From Coriobacteriaceae bacterium (GTDB lineage: Bacteria; Actinomycetota; Coriobacteriia; Coriobacteriales; Coriobacteriaceae): 64,000 nucleotides of DNA. Numbering within the stretch: position 1 is the stretch's first letter; each line of letters begins with the position of its first letter. Both the position numbers and the translations under genes were made by a program. The notes under the pieces were generated by a model. The model was given only the letters and a program-made list of their open reading frames with translations, did no database searches and was not told the origin of the DNA. Positions 9,099 to 17,450 of the stretch are shown here, in pieces. Location of the stretch: the NCBI GenBank assembly GCA_902364645.1, contig CABJEP010000010.1:23275-87274 (forward strand). The letters are read 5' to 3'.

Positions 9099-9875
9099 AT
9101 GCCCCGATGCGCCCGCGCCGTTTCGATTACCGGCTATTACCACGTCTTTGACCGCGGCAACTCCAAACAGATTATTTTTGAAGATGATTCCGACCGCTAT
9201 CGTTTCCTATCGGATATCTCGGACAGGTTTGCGCGCCTTGAAGTGGCGGTGTTGGCTTGGTGCCTTATGGACAACCACTTTCATTTGATGGTTGATGATC
9301 CATTTGACAACCTTTCAAAGGCAATGCAGTGCGCGCTGACGGCCTATGCCAAGTATTTCAATGGGAAAACCGGAAGAACGGGCCACCTGTTTGATAATCG
9401 CTATTCGCGGGTCGCGGTCGAGTCGGACACGCAGGCGGTGCAGTTGCTCGATTATATCCATCTCAATCCCGTGAAAGGTGCGCTCGACTCGCTTGATGCC
9501 TACCGCTGGTCAAGCTACAAGGCATACCAGCTGGGATACGATCCCTTTGATATCTGCGATGCGGCCCCCATGCTCGATATTGTCGGGGGTTCCCGTCGCT
9601 ATTGCGAGCATCTTAAGGAAGTTGCCGAGCGGATCTGGTCAGTTGAGATTCTTCCGCGTCGACGGATTCCCGACGAGGATGCCCTTACCGTCGCACACGA
9701 GGCCCTGCCGAGCATTGATCCTGCGCTGCTCAAGGCCCTGCCACGCCCCGAACGCGATGCCTGTCTGCTAAGGCTCAGGCGGGCCCATCTTACGGTCAAG
9801 CAAATTGCCCGTATCACCGGTATCGGCGCTACAAGCGTAACCAAGGCCACCACAGGCTGGAACGAGGCGGCCTGA
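9099..9875 (+). CDS. REP-associated Y1 transposase (IS200-like, RAYT)
   Basis: Product of 258 residues with a Y1_Tnp (HUH single-strand nuclease) domain. The paired metal-binding histidines are H60 and H62 in DNHFHLMV, and the nucleophile tyrosine lies in the YAKYFN segment (Y83 or Y86). The typical downstream motif GHLFDNRYSRVAVESD and the DYIHLNPVKGAL block follow. The last 60 residues contain a helix-turn-helix-like stretch (LTVKQIARITGIGATSVTKA), a tail seen in some RAYTs. Start ATG 9099 follows AAAGGAGAG; an in-frame TTG at 9084 lies upstream of that ribosome site. RAYTs are usually single-copy domesticated enzymes that act on REP hairpins, here probably the flanking repeats. Confidence 0.88.
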   Translation: MPRCARAVSITGYYHVFDRGNSKQIIFEDDSDRYRFLSDISDRFARLEVAVLAWCLMDNHFHLMVDDPFDNLSKAMQCALTAYAKYFNGKTGRTGHLFDNRYSRVAVESDTQAVQLLDYIHLNPVKGALDSLDAYRWSSYKAYQLGYDPFDICDAAPMLDIVGGSRRYCEHLKEVAERIWSVEILPRRRIPDEDALTVAHEALPSIDPALLKALPRPERDACLLRLRRAHLTVKQIARITGIGATSVTKATTGWNEAA

Positions 9876-9929
9876 GGTATGGATTGGGGCCGATCGATGC
9901 ACTGTGAGCTTAGGAAAGCATTCATCTAA

Positions 9930-9978
9930 GTCTGTCCCCAATGCGTGAAAACACTCATGTAAGTCTGTCCCCAATGAG
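9930..9978. repeat. Right REP-like end of the RAYT element
   Basis: Reverse complement of the left end over 49 nt with two mismatches. It contains two GTCTGTCCCCAATG copies around an imperfect hairpin. Confidence 0.75.
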
Positions 9979-9981
9979 TGC

Positions 9982-10014
9982 AAAAAGGCGCCCTCCGTGG
10001 GGGAGGACGCCTTT
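9982..10014 (-). terminator. Intrinsic terminator of rpmB
   Basis: On the minus strand AAAGGCG-CCTCC pairs with GGAGG-CGCCTTT (one mismatch), followed directly by more Ts. It lies 69 bases beyond the rpmB stop and immediately abuts the right end of the RAYT element. Confidence 0.8.
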
Positions 10015-10082
10015 GGTAAGTTCTATATGAACGCGAGGTCTTTGACCCGGAGAGTCCGAGGTACTTGTTGGTAAGACCTTAT

Positions 10083-10271
10083 TTAGGAGCGCGCAACCTT
10101 GCCAGACTTAAGGCAGGTGGAGCAAACGTTCATCTTGCGACGGTGACCATCGACGACGACGTAGACGCGCTGGATGTTGGGGCGGAACTTACGGTTGGTG
10201 ACGCGGTGAGAGTGGCTGATGGAGCGACCGGCAACGGGGTGCTTACCGCAAACTTCGCAAACTTTGGACAT
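10083..10271 (-). CDS. rpmB: 50S ribosomal protein L28, zinc-ribbon form
   Basis: A 62-residue L28 of the large ribosomal subunit. Four cysteines, C5 and C8 (CEVC) and C50 and C53 (CSTC), form a zinc ribbon, so this is the C+ form rather than the zinc-independent paralogue seen in Zur regulons. Basic segments such as HSHRVTNRKFRPN are typical of the family. The open frame continues 16 codons upstream, but ATG 10269-10271 is chosen because AAGGAGG lies seven bases before it and L28 normally starts MSKxCxxC. Monocistronic, with its own terminator and a divergent neighbour (pyrR). Confidence 0.95.
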   Translation of the reverse strand: MSKVCEVCGKHPVAGRSISHSHRVTNRKFRPNIQRVYVVVDGHRRKMNVCSTCLKSGKVARS

Positions 10272-10325
10272 AACTGACCCTCCTTGGGCGACAAACGAAC
10301 ATGTCGCGTTAACAAACAAGCCTGA

Positions 10326-10331
10326 ACTATA
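10326..10331 (-). promoter_or_regulatory. Likely -10 of the rpmB promoter
   Basis: TATAGT on the minus strand, preceded by TGC (extended -10), about 55 bases before the rpmB start. No strong -35 is visible at standard spacing. Confidence 0.45.
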
Positions 10332-10563
10332 GCACAGAAGTCGCTCCCTGTGCGCAATCTACACAGAGATATTCCTCTTTTGGCGATAGTGCCCACGCTA
10401 CGGCCCTGGACGTAGATCCGATTTGCGTGCAGCAGAGGGGATTATGCCAGCTCGTGCGTGTGTTTTCAAGCTCGTCCCACAAATATATATAGGTTTATGG
10501 AGCGCCTGCGCACGTTTACGGATTGCTCTGTATTTATGCTCGCAATTAAGCTCGAGGTTGGCT
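10332..10563. other. Intergenic stretch without a recognisable gene
   Basis: This DNA between the divergent rpmB and pyrR promoters contains a short AT-rich patch (ATATATAT near 10485) but no open frame with a ribosome site, no RNA gene and no long repeat that I can support. Confidence 0.5.
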
Positions 10564-11306
<743 letters not shown>

Positions 11307-11310
11307 TACC

Positions 11311-12255
11311 GTGGCGTTCAACCATAAGCACCTGATCGACATTACCGAGTACTCCGAAGAGGACATCAAGCTCATCCTCGAGACCGCCAAGGCGTTCTCC
11401 GAGGTCAACGAGCGTGCGATCAAGAAGGTCCCCACGCTCAAGGGCAAGACCATCGTCAACATGTTCAACGAGCCCTCGACGCGCACCCGCAGCTCCTTCG
11501 AGCTCGCCGAGAAGCGCCTTTCGGCCGACAGCCTCAACTTTGGCGGCTCCTCGACCTCCACGGTCAAGGGCGAGAGCCTCGTCGACACCGTCGAGACCCT
11601 CAACGCCTACAAGATTGATTGCATCGTCGTTCGCGATAAGCACGCCGGTGCTCCCTACATCGTCACGCAGAACTCGCCCGCGAGCGTTATCTGCGCCGGC
11701 GACGGCAAGCACAACCATCCTACGCAGGCCCTGCTCGACCTGTACACCATCTGGGAGCACAAGGGTGACTTCCACGGTCTGAAGGTCGCTGTCGTCGGCG
11801 ATATCGCGCACTCCCGTGTCTGCGGCTCGCTGATCCCCGCCCTTAAGATCATGGGCTGCGAGACCTACGCTGTCGCCCCCGGCACGCTGCTGCCGCCGGC
11901 GCCCGAGGTTCTGGGTTGCGACCACGTGACGAGCGACCTCGATTCCGTCCTGCCCGAGCTGGACGTCGTCTACATGCTGCGCGTGCAGCAGGAGCGCCTT
12001 GAGGGCGCTCCGTTCCCCACGATTCGCGAGTATCACAAGCTCTTCGGCCTGACCAAGGACCGCGAGAAGCTCATGAAGCCCGATACGATCATCTGCCACC
12101 CGGGCCCCATCAACCGCGGCGTCGAGTTCGACTCCTATATGGCCGACCACCCGCAACGCTCCGTCATCCTGGAGCAGGTCTACGCCGGTATCTGCGTGCG
12201 TATGGCTATCCTGTATCTGCTGCTTGGAGGTGCCGATAATGGCCTTGCTTCTTAA
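11311..12255 (+). CDS. pyrB: Aspartate carbamoyltransferase catalytic subunit
   Basis: PyrB condenses carbamoyl phosphate and aspartate to carbamoyl aspartate, step two of UMP synthesis. The 314-residue product has the carbamoyl-phosphate motif STRTR (residues 56-60), the HPTQALLDLYTI block and HPGPINRG near the C-terminus. No pyrI regulatory subunit is present. Start GTG 11311 lies four bases after the pyrR stop with GGAGG upstream (spacing 11). An in-frame GTG at 11299 overlaps that ribosome site and is less likely. The 3' end overlaps pyrC by 17 bases, implying coupled translation. Confidence 0.95.
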   Translation: MAFNHKHLIDITEYSEEDIKLILETAKAFSEVNERAIKKVPTLKGKTIVNMFNEPSTRTRSSFELAEKRLSADSLNFGGSSTSTVKGESLVDTVETLNAYKIDCIVVRDKHAGAPYIVTQNSPASVICAGDGKHNHPTQALLDLYTIWEHKGDFHGLKVAVVGDIAHSRVCGSLIPALKIMGCETYAVAPGTLLPPAPEVLGCDHVTSDLDSVLPELDVVYMLRVQQERLEGAPFPTIREYHKLFGLTKDREKLMKPDTIICHPGPINRGVEFDSYMADHPQRSVILEQVYAGICVRMAILYLLLGGADNGLAS

Positions 12256-13528
12256 GAATGCCCACGTCGTCGACCCGTCTGTCGAGCTTGACGGTGTCGT
12301 TGACGTCCTGATTGACGGCGACAAGATCGCCGAGGTCGGCGAGAATCTCGCCGTCGAGGGAGCCGAGGTCCGCGACCTTTCCGGCAAGTACCTCGTCCCC
12401 GGCCTGGTGGATATGCACGTTCACCTTCGCGAGCCCGGCTACGAGGTCAAAGAGGACATCGAGAGCGGCACTCGCGCAGCTGCCAAGGGCGGCTTTACCG
12501 GTGTGTGCTCCATGCCCAACACCGATCCCGTCACCGATAACGGCACCGTCGTGGAGTTCGTCAAGTCCCGCGCTGCCGAGGTCGGTCACTGCCGCGTCTA
12601 TCCGTCGGGCGCCATGACCCGCGGTCTTAAGGGCGAGGCCATGTCCGAGATGGGCGATATGGTCGCCCATGGCGCCGTCGCCTTCACCGACGACGGTCGC
12701 GGCGTGCAGGGCGCGGGCATGCTCCGTCGCTGCATGGACTACGGCAAGATGTTCGGCAAGGTCTTTATGAGCCACTGCCAGGACGAGGACCTGGTCGGCC
12801 ACGGCCAGATCAACGAGGGCAAGGTCTCGACCCGTCTGGCTCTCGAGGGCTGGCCGGCTGCCGGCGAGGAGCTCCAGATCGCCCGCGACATCGAGATCGC
12901 CAAGCTGACTGGTGCCAAGCTGCACATCCAGCACATCTCCACCGCCCATGGCCTGGAGATCGTGCGTGCCGGTAAGGCCGCTGGCGTTCAGGTTACCTGC
13001 GAGGCCACCCCGCACCACATGTTCCTGACCGAGAACGACCTGGACGAGACCTACAACACCTCTCTCAAGGTCAATCCGCCGCTGCGTACCGATGAGGACG
13101 CTGAGGCAATCCGTCAGGGTGTCATCGACGGTACCGTCGACGCTATCGTTACCGACCACGCTCCCCACACCCCGTGGGAGAAGGCCCGCGAGTTCGAGCT
13201 CGCGCCCTTTGGAATGATTGGCCTCGAGACTTCGCTGTCGCTCGTGCTCACTGAGCTGGTCAACACGGGCAAGATGAGCGTGAGCCGCATGGTCGAGCTC
13301 ATGGCCATCAAGCCGCGTGAGATTCTGGGCCTCGATCAGGTTCAGGTCAAGGCGGGCTCTGTCGCCGACCTGACCGTGTTCGACCCCTCCGCAACCTGGA
13401 CGGTTGGCGAGGACGGTTACGAGTCGCGCGCCGAGAACTCCGGTTTTGCCGGCCGCACGCTCACCGGTCGTGCCACCGATGTATTTGTCGGTGGCAAGCA
13501 GACGCTCGCCGACGGCTGCATCTGCTAG
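12239..13528 (+). CDS. pyrC: Dihydroorotase
   Basis: Zinc amidohydrolase cyclising carbamoyl aspartate to dihydroorotate. Its 429 residues and motif set match the long bacterial PyrC type: DMHVHLREPGYE with metal ligands H60 and H62, the CSMPNTDP block, later histidines in HIQHIST and TPHHMF, and the catalytic-Asp motif TDHAPHT. ATG 12239 overlaps the pyrB end and has GGAGG eight bases upstream. A 92-base gap holding a strong hairpin separates it from pyrK. Confidence 0.95.
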   Translation: MALLLKNAHVVDPSVELDGVVDVLIDGDKIAEVGENLAVEGAEVRDLSGKYLVPGLVDMHVHLREPGYEVKEDIESGTRAAAKGGFTGVCSMPNTDPVTDNGTVVEFVKSRAAEVGHCRVYPSGAMTRGLKGEAMSEMGDMVAHGAVAFTDDGRGVQGAGMLRRCMDYGKMFGKVFMSHCQDEDLVGHGQINEGKVSTRLALEGWPAAGEELQIARDIEIAKLTGAKLHIQHISTAHGLEIVRAGKAAGVQVTCEATPHHMFLTENDLDETYNTSLKVNPPLRTDEDAEAIRQGVIDGTVDAIVTDHAPHTPWEKAREFELAPFGMIGLETSLSLVLTELVNTGKMSVSRMVELMAIKPREILGLDQVQVKAGSVADLTVFDPSATWTVGEDGYESRAENSGFAGRTLTGRATDVFVGGKQTLADGCIC

Positions 13529-13548
13529 CATAGCCTTATCGCTTTTGT

Positions 13549-13585
13549 GCGCGGCGCCCTTGCGGTGCCGCGCTTTCTGTTCGTT
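13549..13585 (+). terminator. Terminator-like hairpin inside the pyr operon
   Basis: GCGCGGCGCC pairs with GGTGCCGCGC (10 bp, one G-U) around a 5-nt loop, followed by TTTCTGTTCGTTT. It lies between pyrC and pyrK and could lower expression of pyrK-D-F relative to pyrR-B-C. Confidence 0.6.
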
Positions 13586-13620
13586 TAGACCATGCAACCG
13601 CATGGGGGATTGGAGCGTCT

Positions 13621-14412
13621 ATGCCCACACCTTCCACTGCACGCATGCACGACTTCGAGGTCGTCTCGAACCAGGAGATCGCCGACGGCATCTTCTCGCT
13701 CGTAATCTCGGCCCCCAAGCTTGCAAGTGCGCTCAAGCCCGGTCAGTTTGTGAACATTGCCGTGCCCGGCGATGCCTCCTCGCTGCTTCGCGTGCCCCTG
13801 AGCTTCTATCGCGCCGACGCCGAGGCCGGCACCGTCGAGCTGTGGTACGCCGTCGTGGGCGACGATACCCGCCGTTTGTCCCAGATGGGCCCTGGCTCCA
13901 CCTCTAACCTGTTGGGCCCCGGTGGCCGTGGCTGGATGGTACCCGAGGGCACCAGGAAGGCACTGCTCGTCGCCGGTGGCATCGGCGTTCCGCCTGTGCT
14001 GTGTCTTGCCGGCATGCTTGCCGAGCAGGGTGTTGATGTGGACGTGTGCCTGGGCTTTGGCACCGCTTCCAAAGTCGTGGGTGTCGATGAGTTCCGTGCG
14101 CTGGGCGCCACGGTTAACGTGTGCACCGACGACGGTTCGCTCGGCACGCACGGTTTTTGCACCGATCCGGCAGCCGAGCTGCTTGGAGAGGGCGGCTACG
14201 ACTACGTCGCCAGCTGCGGCCCCGCCGTCATGATGAAGAAGGTCGCCGCCGCTGCCGCCGAGGCCGGTGTGTACTGCGAGGTGTCGCTCGAGCGCATGAT
14301 GAGCTGTGGCTTTGGCGCCTGCAACACCTGCAATGTCGAGACGGTCGACGGTATGAAGGGTGCTTGTATGTGCGGTCCCGTGTTCGATGCTTCTAAGGTG
14401 GTGGTCTTCTAG
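13621..14412 (+). CDS. pyrK: Dihydroorotate dehydrogenase electron-transfer subunit
   Basis: PyrK passes electrons from type 1B dihydroorotate dehydrogenase to NAD+ through FAD and a [2Fe-2S] cluster. The 263-residue protein has a ferredoxin-reductase-like FAD domain (FVNIAVPG, then RVPLSFYRAD), a nucleotide-binding segment VAGGIGVPPVL, and C-terminal cluster ligands C229, C234 and C237 plus C249 or C251 in the CGFGACNTC...CMC region. ATG 13621 is preceded by TTGGAG; an internal ATG (residue 9) is a possible alternative. It overlaps pyrD by one base. Confidence 0.93.
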   Translation: MPTPSTARMHDFEVVSNQEIADGIFSLVISAPKLASALKPGQFVNIAVPGDASSLLRVPLSFYRADAEAGTVELWYAVVGDDTRRLSQMGPGSTSNLLGPGGRGWMVPEGTRKALLVAGGIGVPPVLCLAGMLAEQGVDVDVCLGFGTASKVVGVDEFRALGATVNVCTDDGSLGTHGFCTDPAAELLGEGGYDYVASCGPAVMMKKVAAAAAEAGVYCEVSLERMMSCGFGACNTCNVETVDGMKGACMCGPVFDASKVVVF

Positions 14413-15335
14413 TGGGTACCGTGAACATGGCCGTCGATTTCGGCGGCGTCAAGATGCAGAACCCCATTAACACCGCAGCCGGTACCTTTGGCTACGGTTG
14501 GCAGTTCCAGAACTTCTTTGATGTTTCCCAGCTGGGCGCCATCACCACCAAGGGTTGCGCTGCCGAGCCCTGGCCCGGCAATCCCGCGCCCCGCATGGCC
14601 GAAATTCCCGGCGGTATGATCAACTCCGTGGGTCTTCAGAACCCCGGCGTGGCCGCCTTTGCCCGCGAGTCCGGTCCGTGGCTCGAACAGCTGTCCAAGG
14701 ACGGCTGCCAGGTCATCTGTCAGGTTGCCGGTCACTCCGTTGACGAGTTTGTCCGCGCACTCGAGATGTATGTCGAGCTATGCCCCTGGGCTGCCGGCTA
14801 CGAGATCAACGTGAGCTGCCCCAACATCGCCGCCGGCGGTGCCGCCATGGGCTCCACGCCCGAGGGCGCCTCTTCCGTTATGGCTGCCTGCCGCAAGGTG
14901 ACTGATAAGCCGCTGTTCGTGAAGATGGCGCCGGTCAACGTCGCCGAGATCGCCAAGGCCCTCGAGGCTGCCGGCGCCGACGGCCTTTCGGTCATCAACT
15001 CCATCCAGGGCATGGCCATCGACGTCCATACCCGCAAGTCCCGCGTGGCCAAGCCCAAGGGCGGCCTTTCGGGCCCGCTGTGCCACCACATCGCCGTGCG
15101 CATGGTCTGGGAGGTTGCCCAGGCCGTCGATATCCCCATCAACGGTGTCGGCGGTGTCATGACTGGCGAGGATGCGGCTGAGTTTATCCTGGCCGGCGCC
15201 ACCTGCGTGTCGGTCGGCATGGCCAACTTCGTCGATCCGTGTGCTTCGCTTAAGATCGCGCATGAGCTCGAGGCCTGGGCCGAGTCCCAGGGCGTAAAGG
15301 ACATCAACGAGCTGGTGGGTGCTTTCGAATGCTAG
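14412..15335 (+). CDS. pyrD: Dihydroorotate dehydrogenase, class 1B catalytic subunit
   Basis: FMN enzyme oxidising dihydroorotate to orotate, about 307 residues. The class 1B signature is the catalytic Cys in NVSCPN and the adjacent electron-transfer subunit pyrK. Other family blocks are NTAAGTFGYG, KMAPVNV, NGVGGVMTGEDAAEF and the phosphate-binding GATCVSVG. GTG 14412 overlaps the pyrK stop by one base with AAGGTGG upstream; GTG 14421 or ATG 14427 are alternative starts. The 3' end overlaps pyrF by seven bases. Confidence 0.94.
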   Translation: MGTVNMAVDFGGVKMQNPINTAAGTFGYGWQFQNFFDVSQLGAITTKGCAAEPWPGNPAPRMAEIPGGMINSVGLQNPGVAAFARESGPWLEQLSKDGCQVICQVAGHSVDEFVRALEMYVELCPWAAGYEINVSCPNIAAGGAAMGSTPEGASSVMAACRKVTDKPLFVKMAPVNVAEIAKALEAAGADGLSVINSIQGMAIDVHTRKSRVAKPKGGLSGPLCHHIAVRMVWEVAQAVDIPINGVGGVMTGEDAAEFILAGATCVSVGMANFVDPCASLKIAHELEAWAESQGVKDINELVGAFEC

Positions 15336-16045
15336 AGAATGATGCCCGCGACCGTGTTATCGTCGCCCTCGACTGCGACCGTGAGCGCGCGCTCGAGCTC
15401 GCCCACGAGCTTTCGGGCCATGCCGCCTGGCTCAAGGTCGGCATGACGCTCTATTACGCTGAGGGTCCTCAGATCGTCAAGACCTTTAAGGACCTTGGCT
15501 TTAAGGTCTTCCTCGACCTTAAGTTCCATGACATTCCGCATCAGGTGCGCGGCGCTGCCCGCTCGGCCTCGCTTGCCGGTGCCGACCTGCTTTCGGTCCA
15601 CGGCCTGGGCTCGGGTGCTATGCTCGCTGCCTGCCGCGAGGGTGCCGAGGAGGCGCGTGAGGACCGCGCCAAGCTCGTCGCCATCACCGTGCTCACGAGC
15701 ATGAATCAGGATGCCTTGAGCGAGATCGGCGTCGAGTCTCCCGTGGCCGAGGAGGCCGCCCGCTTGGCAAAGCTTGCTCAGGCCAACGGCATCGATGGCA
15801 TCGTGTGCTCACCGATGGAGGCTCACGACATGCGTGAGCTGCTGGGTCCTGATGCCCTGATCGTGACTCCGGGTGTGCGTCCGGTGGGTGCCGCCCTTGG
15901 TGACCAGTCCCGCGTGGCGACGCCTTCCCAGGCTATCGAGCGTGGCGCAAGCCACATTGTGGTGGGCCGTCCCATCACCGGTGCCGACGATCCGGTTGCC
16001 GCCTTTGACGCTATCGTCGCCGAGCTGGTCGAAAACGTCGCGTAA
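15329..16045 (+). CDS. pyrF: Orotidine 5'-phosphate decarboxylase
   Basis: Last step of UMP synthesis (OMP to UMP). The 238-residue TIM-barrel protein carries the catalytic tetrad region DLKFHDIPHQV with D63, K65 and D68, and the phosphate-binding segment TPGVRPVG with QSRVATP. The start ATG lies inside pyrD, so translation is probably coupled. pyrE and the carbamoyl-phosphate synthase genes carA and carB are not in this operon and must lie elsewhere. Confidence 0.95.
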   Translation: MLENDARDRVIVALDCDRERALELAHELSGHAAWLKVGMTLYYAEGPQIVKTFKDLGFKVFLDLKFHDIPHQVRGAARSASLAGADLLSVHGLGSGAMLAACREGAEEAREDRAKLVAITVLTSMNQDALSEIGVESPVAEEAARLAKLAQANGIDGIVCSPMEAHDMRELLGPDALIVTPGVRPVGAALGDQSRVATPSQAIERGASHIVVGRPITGADDPVAAFDAIVAELVENVA

Positions 16046-16090
16046 AAGATTCCCCTAAGTCACCACTTTTGGGTCTCATTAGCACAAAAT

Positions 16091-16149
16091 AGCCCCTGTG
16101 CCTGCGTAAACTTTCCCATCCTTTGTGTGGAATCGCAGGTCAGGGGCTT
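16091..16149 (+). terminator. Long hairpin after the pyr operon
   Basis: AGCCCCTG-CCTGCG (left) pairs with CGCAGG-CAGGGGCT (right) with a 1-2 nt internal mismatch and a 27-nt loop. The T-tract is poor, so it may be a processing or stability element rather than a classic intrinsic terminator. Confidence 0.5.
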
Positions 16150-16211
16150 AACTTTGGGCGCAGTATATTGCACTTTTTGCGGGTATCGTCTAACCTATGG
16201 AGCCGCGATTA

Positions 16212-16243
16212 GGCATTTTGTACGTTCTACGTGCTAAAATGCC
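16212..16243 (+). promoter_or_regulatory. Dyad overlapping the probable mihF promoter
   Basis: GGCATTTT (16212-16219) and AAAATGCC (16236-16243) are perfect inverted arms, with ACGT/ACGT nested inside. TGCTAAAAT (16232-16240) fits an extended -10, so the dyad would cover the promoter and could be an operator. Confidence 0.45.
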
Positions 16244-16284
16244 AATTATTGAATCAGATATAACCCAACTATTTGGAGGTACGA

Positions 16285-16593
16285 ATGGCACTCCCTCAGC
16301 TTACCGACGAGCAGCGCAAGCAGGCTCTTGAGAAGGCTGCTGCCGCACGTCACGCCCGCGCTGAGCTTCGCGAGCAGATCAAGAAGGGCGAGAAGTCCCT
16401 CGAGTCCGTGCTCAACTCCGATGACCCCATCGCTTCCCGCATGAAGGTTTCCACCCTCATCGAGTCTCTCCCCGGTTATGGCAAGGCCAAGGCCGCCAAG
16501 ATCATGGAGGAGCTCGGTATCTCCGCTACTCGTCGCGTCCAGGGCCTCGGCGTCCGTCAGCGCGAGCAGCTCCTCGAGCAGCTGACCAAATAA
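16285..16593 (+). CDS. mihF: Actinobacterial-type integration host factor (mIHF)
   Basis: A 102-residue nucleoid protein of the mycobacterial/streptomycete IHF family, unrelated in fold to the HU-like IHF of proteobacteria. It has a helical N-terminus and a helix-two-turn-helix DNA-binding segment (LIESLPGYGKAKAAKIMEELGIS) followed by basic RRVQGLGVRQREQLL. It compacts and bends DNA. Its position immediately before gmk and rpoZ is the usual actinobacterial arrangement and strongly supports the call. Start ATG 16285 has GGAGG five bases upstream; the TTG at 16273 overlaps the ribosome site. The stop is adjacent to the gmk start. Confidence 0.92.
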   Translation: MALPQLTDEQRKQALEKAAAARHARAELREQIKKGEKSLESVLNSDDPIASRMKVSTLIESLPGYGKAKAAKIMEELGISATRRVQGLGVRQREQLLEQLTK

Positions 16594-17163
16594 GTGAGCG
16601 CTCAGGATTCCAAGCTCTTTGTGATTTCTGGACCGTCAGGCGCAGGCAAGGGTACGCTCGTCACTCGTGTGCGCGAGCGCCGCTCGAACCTGGGTCTGAC
16701 GGTTTCGGCTACCACGCGAGCACCACGCAAAGGTGAGGTCGACGGCGTCAACTACTTTTTTCTGACGCGCGAGGAGTTCGACCGCCGCGTGGCAAACGGT
16801 GAGTTTGTTGAGTGGGCCGAGGTCCACGGTAACTGCTACGGCACGTTGGTGAGCGAGGTCACATCCAAGCTCGCCTCGGGCGCGTCTCTGATTTTGGAGA
16901 TCGATGTCCAGGGCGCCCTGCAGGTGAAGGAGCGTTTCCCCGAGGCCGTGCTGATCTTTATCAAGCCGCCTTCGCTTGAGGTGCTCCGCGAGCGTCTAGT
17001 CGGTCGCGGTACCGAGACGCCCGAGACGATTGAGCTGCGTATGGCAAACGCCGCCGATGAGCTTGCCCTTGCCGACCGCTACGACGACGTCGTGGTGAAT
17101 GACGATCTCGACCGCGCGACCGATGAGCTCGTTCGCGTTCTCGATATGCATGAAAGGATCTGA
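16594..17163 (+). CDS. gmk: Guanylate kinase
   Basis: Phosphorylates GMP and dGMP with ATP. 189 residues, the usual size. The P-loop SGPSGAGKGT (residues 12-21) and the GMP-binding segments SATTRAPRKGEVDGVNYFF and LEIDVQGALQVK are clear. GTG 16594 follows the mihF TAA without a gap and has no separate strong ribosome site, so reinitiation after mihF is likely. Confidence 0.95.
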   Translation: MSAQDSKLFVISGPSGAGKGTLVTRVRERRSNLGLTVSATTRAPRKGEVDGVNYFFLTREEFDRRVANGEFVEWAEVHGNCYGTLVSEVTSKLASGASLILEIDVQGALQVKERFPEAVLIFIKPPSLEVLRERLVGRGTETPETIELRMANAADELALADRYDDVVVNDDLDRATDELVRVLDMHERI

Positions 17164-17168
17164 GGTCC

Positions 17169-17450
17169 GTGTCCGTTGTAAAGCCTTGCATTGACGATCT
17201 TCTGGAGAAGACCGATCACAACCGCTTCCTGCTCGCTTCGCTTGCCTCCAAGCGCGCCTGCGACATCAATAGCATGCTGCGTGGCCAGCACAACCGCGTG
17301 CTTGCCGTCCAGGATGTCGATGACATCACCATCGGGCTTTCCGGTGCCGATACCATCTCGATGGCTATGGACGAGATTGTCGACGGTGACATCTCTTACG
17401 ACGAGGCCCGTTACGAGAAGGCGCTCGGCCACAAGGTTGCTGAAGCCTAA
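17169..17450 (+). CDS. rpoZ: RNA polymerase omega subunit
   Basis: Small RNA polymerase subunit aiding beta' assembly. The 93-residue product has the conserved N-terminal core (IDDLLEKTDHNRFLLASLASKRACDIN and the later helix around ISYDEARYEKALGHK). GTG 17169 has GAGG overlapping the gmk stop. The gmk-rpoZ order is standard. Its TAA abuts the thiI ATG. Confidence 0.92.
   Translation: MSVVKPCIDDLLEKTDHNRFLLASLASKRACDINSMLRGQHNRVLAVQDVDDITIGLSGADTISMAMDEIVDGDISYDEARYEKALGHKVAEA

Larger units (their letters stand above)
8920..9978 (+). mobile_element. RAYT (REP-associated tyrosine transposase) element with 49-bp inverted ends
   Basis: The Y1-transposase gene is bracketed by 8920-8968 and 9930-9978, which are reverse complements over 49 positions with two mismatches. 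Each end contains two copies of CATTGGGGACAGAC on either side of a small hairpin (left ATGAGTG-GTTT-CACTCAT; right the same with one mismatch). This is the hairpin-plus-conserved-flank form of REP sequences. The element sits between adhE and the rpmB terminator and interrupts no visible gene. No target duplication was identified, as expected for single-strand Y1 chemistry. Confidence 0.75.

Noticed and set aside
9599..9925. Minus-strand frame overlapping the RAYT gene as a toxin or second transposase gene
   Set aside because: No ribosome site or family motif; it is a shadow of the transposase gene.
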